A stretch of 12,816 nucleotides of DNA from an uncultured Bacteroidota bacterium. Its GTDB lineage: Bacteria > Bacteroidota > Bacteroidia > Bacteroidales > SZUA-534. The translations under genes were made by a program, and so were the position numbers. Location of the stretch: contig CALABN010000226.1 in assembly GCA_937885735.1 (NCBI GenBank), positions 1 to 12,816 of the forward strand. The letters run 5' to 3'. The notes beneath the pieces were generated by a model. That model was not told the origin of the DNA, ran no database searches, and worked only from the letters and a program-made list of their open reading frames with translations. Positions 1 to 6,311 of the stretch are shown piece by piece. The first letter of the stretch is position 1; every line of letters begins with the position of its first letter.

Positions 1-600
1 GGCATCTTCCTCGTTGCCGAGGATGATGTCGCAACCTTCTACGAGGGCCGGCATCACCTCACCGGCTTTCTTGCCGTATTTCCACAGGTTCTTGCGGTAG
101 TTGAGGTCGCACGAAATGGTTAGCCCTTTTGCTTTTGCGGCTTTCAGCGCTTCAAGGCAAACGTCGGCTGCACCTTTTGAAATTGCAGGTGTTATGCCTG
201 TCCAATGGAACCAGCCTGCGCCTTCAAAGACCTTGTCCCAGTCGATCATTCCAGTCTCGATTTCGGCAACAGATGAGCCAGCACGGTCGTAGATGACCTT
301 GCTTGCGCGGCTCACGGCACCAGTCTCGAGGTAGTAGATGCCGATGCGGTTTCCGCCATATATGATGTCGTTGATATCGACGCCAAGTCCGCGCAATTCG
401 TTTGTGCAGGCGCGTGCGATGTCGTTTTTCGGAAGCCTTGTTACAAAACTGACTGGTAATCCGTAGTTTGCGAGCGAAACGGCTACGTTGGCTTCGCCAC
501 CGCCAAATGTGGCGCTCAACATATTGCCTTGTCCAAATCGTTCGTATCCTGGTGTTGCAAGCCGAAGCATCACTTCACCAAATGTCACTGTCTTTTTCAT
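1..600 (-). CDS. kdgK: 2-keto-3-deoxygluconate kinase (PfkB family), C-terminal part outside the window
   Basis: This gene encodes the cytoplasmic kinase that phosphorylates 2-keto-3-deoxygluconate (KDG) to KDPG with ATP, the step before KDPG aldolase in hexuronate breakdown. Exactly 200 codons are visible from the ATG at 598-600 (MKKTVTFGEVMLRLATPGYE) to the window edge, where the frame is still open. PfkB-family features are clear: the N-terminal GEVMLRL strand, the sugar-binding FGGGEANVAVSLANYG at residues 32-47, the KdgK-like segment GAVSRASKVIYDRAGSS at 94-110, and DLNYRKNLW at 165-173. The C-terminal ATP-binding half, with the family GAGD motif, is missing only because the window ends. 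The gene starts 27 bases after the uxaC stop on the same strand, so it is very probably cotranscribed with it. The specific KDG kinase call rests on the motifs and on the uxaC and hexuronate transporter neighbours. Another sugar kinase of the family is possible but less likely. Confidence 0.9.
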   Translation of the reverse strand, partial: MKKTVTFGEVMLRLATPGYERFGQGNMLSATFGGGEANVAVSLANYGLPVSFVTRLPKNDIARACTNELRGLGVDINDIIYGGNRIGIYYLETGAVSRASKVIYDRAGSSVAEIETGMIDWDKVFEGAGWFHWTGITPAISKGAADVCLEALKAAKAKGLTISCDLNYRKNLWKYGKKAGEVMPALVEGCDIILGNEEDA

Positions 601-627
601 ATACGTAAATTTTTATAGTTCAATATT

Positions 628-2028
628 TTAAAAATTAAAATAGTTTTTAGCGTTGCGGTAGCAAATGTCAGTTACCATATTGCCGAGCAAGTCGATGTCG
701 TTTGGAAGTTCTCCGTTTTCAACATCGGTGCCAATCAAATTGCAGAGAATTCGGCGGAAATAGTCGTGGCGCGGATACGAAAGAAAACTGCGCGAGTCGG
801 TGAGCATTCCCACAAAGCGACGAAGCAATCCGTGGCACGACAATGTGTTGAGTTGCTTTTCGATGCCATCTTTCTGGTCGAGGAACCACCAGGCCGAGCC
901 CCATTGCATCTTGCCTGCGGTGGTGCCATCCTGGAAGTTGCCAATCATTGTGGCGAACACCTCGTTGTCGGCTGGGTTTATGTTGTATAGGATTGTCTTT
1001 GCCAGTTGGTTTGATGTGTCGAGTCTGTTTAGGAACTTGGCCATCGACTGTGCCTGGCTGAAGTCGCCAATGCTGTCGGTGCCTGCGTCAGGACCGAAAC
1101 TTGCCAATAGGCGTGAACTGTTGTTGCGTATTGGGCCCACGTGGAATTGCTGCGCCCATCCTTTTTGGAACACTTGCACTGCATAGCGGTATAGTGCGGC
1201 CGAACGGAACTTGATGATTTCTTCGGCCGTAAGGTCTTTGCCACCACGAACCTTGGCGAAAATCTGCTCAATCTCGATGTCGGAATAGTCGGCGGCATAT
1301 AGGAAATCGAGACCAAAATCGGCCAGACGGCAACCAACGGAGTGGAAATAGTCGATACGGCGGTCGAGTGCGTCAAACATTGCCTTGAAACTGTTAATGT
1401 CGACATTGGCGGCGGCGGATAGTTTGTCGATGTAGGCATTCCACGTTTTTGTGTTATTTACATCAGATGCCTTGTCGGGACGCCAGGTCGGCAGAATCTT
1501 TGTCGGGCAGGCCGATGCGGCAATTTGCCTATGGTAGCGCAAATCGTCGGTTGGGTCGTCGGTGGTGCAGGCCACCTCGACGTTCATCTTCTGCATCATT
1601 CCCCAAACGCTGAATTCATCAGACTTTAGCATTTCGGCTGTTTTGGCGTAGATTTCATCGGCCGATTCGGGATTGAGCAGAATGTCGATGCCGAAGTACA
1701 TTTTCAATTCAAGGTGAGTCCAGTGGTACAGCGGGTTGCGCAGCGTGTAAGGCACGGTGGCGGCCCAAGCGTCATATTTTTCGCGGTCGGTGCCGTTGCC
1801 AGTGATGTATTTCTCGTCGATTCCGTTGGCACGTAGCGCACGCCATTTGTAGTGGTCGCCAGCGAGCCAGATTTGTGCAATGTTGTCGAATTTGCGGTTC
1901 TCGGCAATCTGCTGAGGCACAAGGTGTGAGTGGTAGTCGATGATAGGCTGTGTCTTGGCGAAATTGTGATATAGATCCTGCGCGGTTTTGGACTTGAGCA
2001 GGAAGTTGTCTGTTATGAATGTTTTCAT
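628..2028 (-). CDS. uxaC: Glucuronate (uronate) isomerase
   Basis: The product is a cytoplasmic isomerase of the amidohydrolase superfamily that converts D-glucuronate to D-fructuronate and D-galacturonate to D-tagaturonate, the first step of hexuronate catabolism. The 466-residue length matches the roughly 470 residues usual for the family. Visible landmarks are the metal-binding DYHSHL at residues 31-36 (H33 and H35), CTTDDPTDDLRYH at 154-166, HVGPIRNNSSR at 296-306, the WGSAWWFLDQKDG stretch at 376-388, and DSRSFLSYPRHDYFRR at 411-426. The start ATG at 2026-2028 places these at their usual distances. The gene lies 22 bases after the stop of the transporter gene and 27 bases before kdgK, which fits a single transcript. 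No Shine-Dalgarno site is seen. The ATG is preceded by ATTTACGGAA, similar to the kdgK leader. The family is promiscuous for the two uronates, so the physiological substrate cannot be settled here. Confidence 0.96.
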   Translation of the reverse strand: MKTFITDNFLLKSKTAQDLYHNFAKTQPIIDYHSHLVPQQIAENRKFDNIAQIWLAGDHYKWRALRANGIDEKYITGNGTDREKYDAWAATVPYTLRNPLYHWTHLELKMYFGIDILLNPESADEIYAKTAEMLKSDEFSVWGMMQKMNVEVACTTDDPTDDLRYHRQIAASACPTKILPTWRPDKASDVNNTKTWNAYIDKLSAAANVDINSFKAMFDALDRRIDYFHSVGCRLADFGLDFLYAADYSDIEIEQIFAKVRGGKDLTAEEIIKFRSAALYRYAVQVFQKGWAQQFHVGPIRNNSSRLLASFGPDAGTDSIGDFSQAQSMAKFLNRLDTSNQLAKTILYNINPADNEVFATMIGNFQDGTTAGKMQWGSAWWFLDQKDGIEKQLNTLSCHGLLRRFVGMLTDSRSFLSYPRHDYFRRILCNLIGTDVENGELPNDIDLLGNMVTDICYRNAKNYFNF

Positions 2029-2050
2029 TTCCGTAAATCTTTTTCCAGTT

Positions 2051-3556
2051 TTATAAATCAGATACTACTTCGTGCTTTGGCACAAGGCTTTTCATAATGG
2101 CCCAGCCTGTCAGGTAGCAGATACCGCATACGCAGAACATTACAAAATAACCTGCGGGCTTGCCTGAGAATCCCATAAAAGTCATTGGTTCGCGAAGGTA
2201 TGTTGAACCTTGTTCCAACAAGGTTTTGGTCATCTCTACGGCCTTGCCGTCAACCATTGTAGTGCCAGCCGAATAGACAAACATACCTGACAGTTTGTTG
2301 AACAGGAAGCAACTGATGCCGCCAGCCATGCCGCCGATGCCAGTGATTGTGGCAACGGTGTGCTTCGGGAACATATCGCTCACGGTAGAGAACAGGTTGG
2401 CGCTCCACGATTGGTGCGCTGCTCCTGCAATGCCAACTATTATTATTGGGAACCAGAAAGATATGGAGCCGAGTGGCTGTGCCAGAATGGTGAGTAGCGG
2501 GAAGAATGCGAAAATCATCATTGCCTTCATCTTGCCAGCGTATGGGTCCATTCCTTTTTTCTCGACAAATATTTTGGGCAGATATCCGCCAAACACCGAT
2601 AATATACATATAAAATATATGGTGAAAAGTCCCCAACGGCTTTGAGGCGTCGTTGTGTCGTATCCGTAAACCGAACTCAGGTAGACGGGCATCCAGAAAA
2701 GGAAGAACCACCAGGCTCCGTCGCTGAAGAATTTGCCAGCGGCGAATGCCCAAGTCTGTTTGAACGAGAAACATTTCCAGAACGATATCGTTTTCTCCTT
2801 TGTCTCGGCAGTCGCACTGCCATCTGAATTGATGTCTTCGTTATCTTGTTGAATATATGCAAGTTCGTTTTTGCTTACTCGGTTGCATTTCTCGGGTTTT
2901 TCGTACATAAACCACCAGAAAATCATCCACACGAAGCCGAGTGCGCCAATAATGATGAATGCCATTTCCCAGCCACATTTCTGTGCAATGATTGGGATGC
3001 AGAGAGGTGCGATTAGTGCTCCAATTTGTGCACCTGAGTTATAAATGCTTGTGGCAAAAGCACGGTCTTTTTTTGGGAAAAATTCGGCAGTAACCTTGTT
3101 TGCTGCAGGAAAGTTGCCCGATTCGCCGACAGCGAGAATGAAACGCGCTGCAATGAACATCCACATACTGACGGTAGATATTGTCAGAGCAATGTTGCCT
3201 GTGGCCTGAATCATAGCTTCTTTGCCTTCAAGGCCCACCCAGAGTTGTGTGCCTATTCCGCTCAAAGCGTGGATGCAGGCGCCGAACGACCATACACCTA
3301 TGGCGCAGAAGTAGCCCCATTTGGTTCCCAATTTATCGACAATACGTCCGATAAAGAGCATTGAACAAGCGTAAAGGAGTGAAAACCAGCCCGTAATATT
3401 GCCGTATGTGGCATCGGACCAGTGAAATTCAGGCGCAATAAAGTCGTTGTATGTAAGCGACAGCACCTGGCGGTCGAGATAGTTGACCGTGGTGGCGAAA
3501 AACAGCAACGCGCATATTGTCCAGCGGTAGTTGCTCATTTTGTTATTTGTAGTCAT
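2051..3556 (-). CDS. exuT: MFS hexuronate transporter, ExuT-like (anion:cation symporter family)
   Basis: This is an inner-membrane transporter of the major facilitator superfamily. It probably imports glucuronate and/or galacturonate with protons. The 501-residue product is strongly hydrophobic, with about twelve predicted membrane segments. Just after the first segment it carries NYLDRQVLS at residues 25-33, a hallmark of the anion:cation symporter (ACS) branch that includes ExuT. FIGRIVDKLGTKWG, at about 73-86, is the usual loop 2-3 motif, and AARFILAVGESGNFPAANK, at about 136-154, is also typical of ACS members. A charged central cytoplasmic loop lies at about 217-262 and splits the two six-helix halves. 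An in-frame ATG at codon 7 (MSNYRWTIC) is an alternative start. The protein is slightly longer than enterobacterial ExuT, partly through the loop before the last helices. Adjacency to uxaC and kdgK supports the hexuronate assignment. The substrate is inferred from this context, and sulfate or other organic anions are carried by relatives. Confidence 0.88.
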   Translation of the reverse strand: MTTNNKMSNYRWTICALLFFATTVNYLDRQVLSLTYNDFIAPEFHWSDATYGNITGWFSLLYACSMLFIGRIVDKLGTKWGYFCAIGVWSFGACIHALSGIGTQLWVGLEGKEAMIQATGNIALTISTVSMWMFIAARFILAVGESGNFPAANKVTAEFFPKKDRAFATSIYNSGAQIGALIAPLCIPIIAQKCGWEMAFIIIGALGFVWMIFWWFMYEKPEKCNRVSKNELAYIQQDNEDINSDGSATAETKEKTISFWKCFSFKQTWAFAAGKFFSDGAWWFFLFWMPVYLSSVYGYDTTTPQSRWGLFTIYFICILSVFGGYLPKIFVEKKGMDPYAGKMKAMMIFAFFPLLTILAQPLGSISFWFPIIIVGIAGAAHQSWSANLFSTVSDMFPKHTVATITGIGGMAGGISCFLFNKLSGMFVYSAGTTMVDGKAVEMTKTLLEQGSTYLREPMTFMGFSGKPAGYFVMFCVCGICYLTGWAIMKSLVPKHEVVSDL

Positions 3557-3650
3557 ATTACAAAGTTTTAGTTTGCTTATTACGTGGTATTTTCCTTTGG
3601 TTGTCAGTCTTTGTCGGTTCCGCTTTATGTCATATTGTGTTGTTTTTATG

Positions 3651-4709
3651 TTAGTTATTTAAATAATAGTCCACATTTTCCTTTATAATGATGTCGATAG
3701 GACTGAAGTTGTTGCGTTGCGTTATTTCCTTCTTTCCTACAACATAGTTGAAAAGTTGCATTACGGCTTTGTACGATTGCTCGTCGGGACGTTGGTTGAG
3801 CAGAAAACTAATGTTGCCTTTTTTCAGGTGCCAGATGTTGTCGTCCAATAGGTCGTAGCCTACAATGTTGCAATTGCTTATGCCATTTTTCTCGATATAG
3901 TTTGCCAGAACGAATGACCTTGAGTTTGGAACAAAGATGTTGTTTTGTTCAGAGTTCAGGATAGGTTGCATTGACTTTTGCGGTTCGTTGGTGTCGTGCA
4001 GGTCAATTTCAACAGTTTTAAACCTGATGCCTGACTTGCCGAATCCGTCAGTAAAACCTTTGACACGCGACTCAATGTGGTCAGAAAAAATCTTGTTTGC
4101 GCTTTGCTTCACAATCAGTACCGAATTGCTCCCGTTCATAGTTTGTTGCATAAGCCTTGCGGCAATGAGCCCGCTTTGGTAGGCATCTTGTCCGAAATAT
4201 CCTATGCTGTTGGTGCCGTCGAGATTTATGTCAACAAAGACGTATGGGATTTTCAGGCTGTCGAGTTTTTTTATGTATCCGACAGAAAGATTTTTAAAAA
4301 CAGGGCAGAGCAGTACGCCGTCGGGTTGCGAGTCGAGAGCCTTTTCCAGTGCGGTGGCAAACGACTGGCTGTCGGCGGCGTTGAAGTAGAAATGGTTGAG
4401 CCGTGTGTTGTAGGCTTCTAGGTCTTTCTGTGCAACATCGATGCCGTCGACAGGCTTTTGCCAATATGGATTGTTGTCGCTCGAATCGGGAATCACAACG
4501 GCAAAATTGGCTGTCTTGCGCGACGACAAGGCTTTTGCCATAAGGTTTGGCGTGTATCCTAACTCGTTGATAATTTGCATTATCTTGTCGTAGGTCTCTT
4601 TCTTTACTTCGCCACGGTTGTGCAGTACGCGGTCAACGGTGCCTATTGACACGCCAGCGCGCAGAGCAATCTCTTTTATGCCGATTTTGCCATTGGTTGT
4701 GTTACCCAT
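3651..4709 (-). CDS. LacI-family transcriptional regulator, probable hexuronate operon regulator
   Basis: This is a DNA-binding regulator with an N-terminal LacI-type helix-turn-helix and a periplasmic-binding-protein-like effector domain. Residues 9-31 (IGIKEIALRAGVSIGTVDRVLHN) form the helix-turn-helix, followed by NRGEVKKETYDKIMQIINELGYTPN and the hinge helix LMAKALSSRK at 56-65. The effector-binding domain runs from about residue 67 to the end. Its 352 residues are normal for the family. The recognition helix reads SIGTVDRVLHNRG, with Asp where many LacI proteins have Ser, a variant I associate with Bacteroidetes members. The gene is first in the run lacI-exuT-uxaC-kdgK, with 94 bases before the transporter. 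A 22-base inverted repeat overlaps the inferred start of transcription 6-27 bases upstream of its ATG, so it probably controls its own promoter and, through readthrough, the hexuronate genes. The effector is likely a hexuronate or a breakdown product (inference). A name such as uxuR would be reasonable but is not proven. Confidence 0.88.
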   Translation of the reverse strand: MGNTTNGKIGIKEIALRAGVSIGTVDRVLHNRGEVKKETYDKIMQIINELGYTPNLMAKALSSRKTANFAVVIPDSSDNNPYWQKPVDGIDVAQKDLEAYNTRLNHFYFNAADSQSFATALEKALDSQPDGVLLCPVFKNLSVGYIKKLDSLKIPYVFVDINLDGTNSIGYFGQDAYQSGLIAARLMQQTMNGSNSVLIVKQSANKIFSDHIESRVKGFTDGFGKSGIRFKTVEIDLHDTNEPQKSMQPILNSEQNNIFVPNSRSFVLANYIEKNGISNCNIVGYDLLDDNIWHLKKGNISFLLNQRPDEQSYKAVMQLFNYVVGKKEITQRNNFSPIDIIIKENVDYYLNN

Positions 4710-4714
4710 TTTAT

Positions 4715-4736
4715 ATTCCGTGTACGTTAACGGAAT
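4715..4736. promoter_or_regulatory. Candidate LacI-type operator (inverted repeat)
   Basis: The arms ATTCCGT (4715-4721) and ACGGAAT (4730-4736) are perfect inverted copies of 7 bases around an 8-base spacer. An inner CGTTAACG palindrome (4725-4732) lies off-centre in the repeat. The repeat sits between the regulator's ATG (4709) and its predicted -7 box (4738-4745), so it would cover the start of transcription. That is the classic position for repression by the adjacent LacI-family protein. A single half-site TTCCGT also lies at 2029-2034, directly before the uxaC start. The symmetry is seen directly; the binding protein is inferred. Confidence 0.6.
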
Positions 4737-4737
4737 G

Positions 4738-4766
4738 CAAAAGTATAATATTGGGCGAGATTGAAA
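4738..4766 (-). promoter_or_regulatory. Probable Bacteroidetes-type promoter of the lacI-exuT-uxaC-kdgK operon
   Basis: On the minus strand positions 4745-4738 read TACTTTTG, a perfect match to the Bacteroidetes -7 consensus TAnnTTTG. The upstream element is weak: TTTC at 4766-4763, one base off the -33 consensus TTTG and slightly close, with 17 intervening bases. Transcription would start near 4733, inside the inverted repeat, leaving a leader of about 24 bases before the regulator ATG. No convincing separate promoter was found in the 94-base gap before exuT. Confidence 0.5.
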
Positions 4767-4794
4767 AGAAAAAACGAAAGATATTTGCTTGATG

Positions 4795-4823
4795 TTTGAA
4801 ATGTGTGATTATTTCGAAATTTG
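4795..4823 (+). promoter_or_regulatory. Weak candidate promoter for the endonuclease gene
   Basis: The 211-base divergent gap between the regulator and the nuclease gene holds TTTG (4795-4798) and GAAATTTG (4816-4823, one mismatch to TAnnTTTG) followed by CAC. Spacing is 17 bases, slightly short for the Bacteroidetes sigma factor. It would give a leader of about 90 bases. The rest of the gap shows an AAACGTTT palindrome (4893-4900) and nothing else I can interpret. This is a tentative call. Confidence 0.25.
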
Positions 4824-4920
4824 CACTTTTGTTTTGAAAATGCGGTCAATGGCTGGTTTTCCCGTGCCAGACAAGTAACAAAACGCATCAGCAAACGTTT
4901 AAAATGACAAAATTCTGCCT

Positions 4921-6225
4921 ATGCTTAAATATAAACTTCTTTTGCTGTTAGTGTCGATTGCCGTAGTATCGGTTGCGCAAATTCCTGACGGCTATTACGA
5001 TGGCGCAGTCGGCAAGGAGGGCGCTGAACTGAAATCGGCGCTATACAATATAGTCAAAGGCCACAAGCAATATCCGTACACATCGTCAAACGGCACCGAC
5101 GTGTGGGACATCCTGAAGGAATCCGACCGCGACCCCGACAATCCAGCCAACGTCATTCTGCTTTACACAGGAATGAGTGTCGATGCCAGCCAGGAGTACA
5201 ACGACGGCAAAGGTTGGACCCGTGAGCACGTGTGGGCGAAGGTGCACGGCGGATTTGGCACGGAGCCAGGTGCGGGAACCGACGCCCATCATCTTCGCCC
5301 AGTGCATACCGAAATAAATTCGGCCCGCAGTAGCCGTTGGTTTGCCGAGTGCTCGGTCCCAGTGTATTTCAACGGTCAACCCACAGGATGCTACAAGAGC
5401 GACAGCGAGTGGCTGTGGAAACCGCGTGCCGAAGTGCTAGGCGACGTGGCGCGGATGATTTTCTATATGGCGACACGTTACGAGGGCGAAAACGGCGAGC
5501 CCGACCTTGAGATAGTGGATTACATCCCGAAGGGCGACAATTCCACTGCGCCTGTATTCGCAAAACTCTCCGACTTGCTGAAGTGGAATATGTTGGACCC
5601 TGTCGATTCATTCGAAATGAACCGTAACAATGTGGTTTTCAGATATCAGAAAAACCGAAACCCGTTTATCGACCATCCTGAATACGTGAATATGATATGG
5701 GGACCAGGCTCGGGCACGCCAATGTTCACATCGGCGCCAGTGCTTGACGCAGTTGTCGGACAGCCGTATCAGTGCGATTTGTCGGCCTGCACAATGGACT
5801 CGTCCGACATCACTTTCAGAATCAGGCAGGCGCCCGCGTGGCTGACGATTGACGATTACGGCGACGGAACGGCCCTGCTTTCGGGCATCCCCAGCGACGA
5901 CGACACGGGCGACTACATTGTCACCGTTGAGGCGATTTCGGCAAAAAAACAGACTGCCGAACAGCAGTTCTATGTCAGTGTCGAGTGGCAGACAGGCATC
6001 ACCGCATCGACAACCGACAACCTGCAGATAACGCAGGACGGCGGAATGCTGTACATAAAAGGCTGTAATGCAGTGTCGGCGCAGATATTCGACATGTCGG
6101 GAAATATGCGCAGAAGTTGCGCCAGCGAGAGTGAAATCGACATTTCGGCACTTGCTCCAGGCGCATATCTTTTGGTGATCGACACAGAAAATGAAAAAAA
6201 ATCGCGACTCTTTATTATTGAGTAG
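4921..6225 (+). CDS. Secreted endonuclease I-family nuclease with Ig-like domain and T9SS C-terminal sorting tail
   Basis: The product is a predicted extracellular or cell-surface nuclease that degrades DNA or RNA. Residues 1-20 form a signal peptide (MLKYKLLLLLVSIAVVSVAQ). The catalytic domain of the endonuclease I (EndA/NucM, beta-beta-alpha metal) family spans about residues 22-255. It carries GWTREHVWAKVHGGFG at 98-113 with the candidate general-base His103, and GTDAHHLRPVHTEINSARSS at 119-138, which matches the family's DLHHL-P-x-N-x-R pattern. A putative Ig-type domain follows at about 265-355 (APAWLTIDDYGDGTALLSGIP, then GDYIVTVEA). The last 65 or so residues look like a type IX secretion sorting domain, with an IFDMSGNM strand, IDISALAPGAYLLVID and a basic KKSRLFIIE end. 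Total length is 434. The frame starts with ATG, has no obvious Shine-Dalgarno site and ends in TAG. It is divergent from the hexuronate operon and 86 bases ahead of the receptor gene. Its target and role (nutrient scavenging, biofilm DNA or trap degradation) are not shown by the sequence. Confidence 0.88.
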   Translation: MLKYKLLLLLVSIAVVSVAQIPDGYYDGAVGKEGAELKSALYNIVKGHKQYPYTSSNGTDVWDILKESDRDPDNPANVILLYTGMSVDASQEYNDGKGWTREHVWAKVHGGFGTEPGAGTDAHHLRPVHTEINSARSSRWFAECSVPVYFNGQPTGCYKSDSEWLWKPRAEVLGDVARMIFYMATRYEGENGEPDLEIVDYIPKGDNSTAPVFAKLSDLLKWNMLDPVDSFEMNRNNVVFRYQKNRNPFIDHPEYVNMIWGPGSGTPMFTSAPVLDAVVGQPYQCDLSACTMDSSDITFRIRQAPAWLTIDDYGDGTALLSGIPSDDDTGDYIVTVEAISAKKQTAEQQFYVSVEWQTGITASTTDNLQITQDGGMLYIKGCNAVSAQIFDMSGNMRRSCASESEIDISALAPGAYLLVIDTENEKKSRLFIIE

Positions 6226-6247
6226 CAATTTGTTAATTTCGCACCCG
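6211..6247 (+). promoter_or_regulatory. Probable promoter of the TonB receptor-DUF4249 pair
   Basis: TTTA at 6211-6214 (one base off TTTG) lies 19 bases before TAATTTCG at 6234-6241 (one base off TAnnTTTG). This is followed at once by CACCCGC, a run I associate with the start region of many Bacteroidetes promoters. The start of transcription would be near 6247, after the nuclease stop codon. The leader then carries a small hairpin at 6280-6296 (arms CAACC and GGTTG, loop of 7) of unknown meaning. Confidence 0.45.
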
Positions 6248-6311
6248 CTTTTCCGTGCAAAAAAATCAAATTAAATGTGCAACCATTTCAAGGTTGTGGC
6301 ATCTATAGAGA

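Noticed and set aside
719..1439. Several open frames of 60-136 codons on both strands inside uxaC.
   Set aside because: They overlap a full-length, motif-complete uxaC and show no family features of their own.
5608..6228. A 206-codon open frame on the minus strand inside the nuclease gene, and a 218-codon one at 6717-7373 inside the receptor gene.
   Set aside because: Both are antisense to well-supported genes with complete domains, have low-complexity His/Arg/Val-rich composition and lack a recognisable start context.
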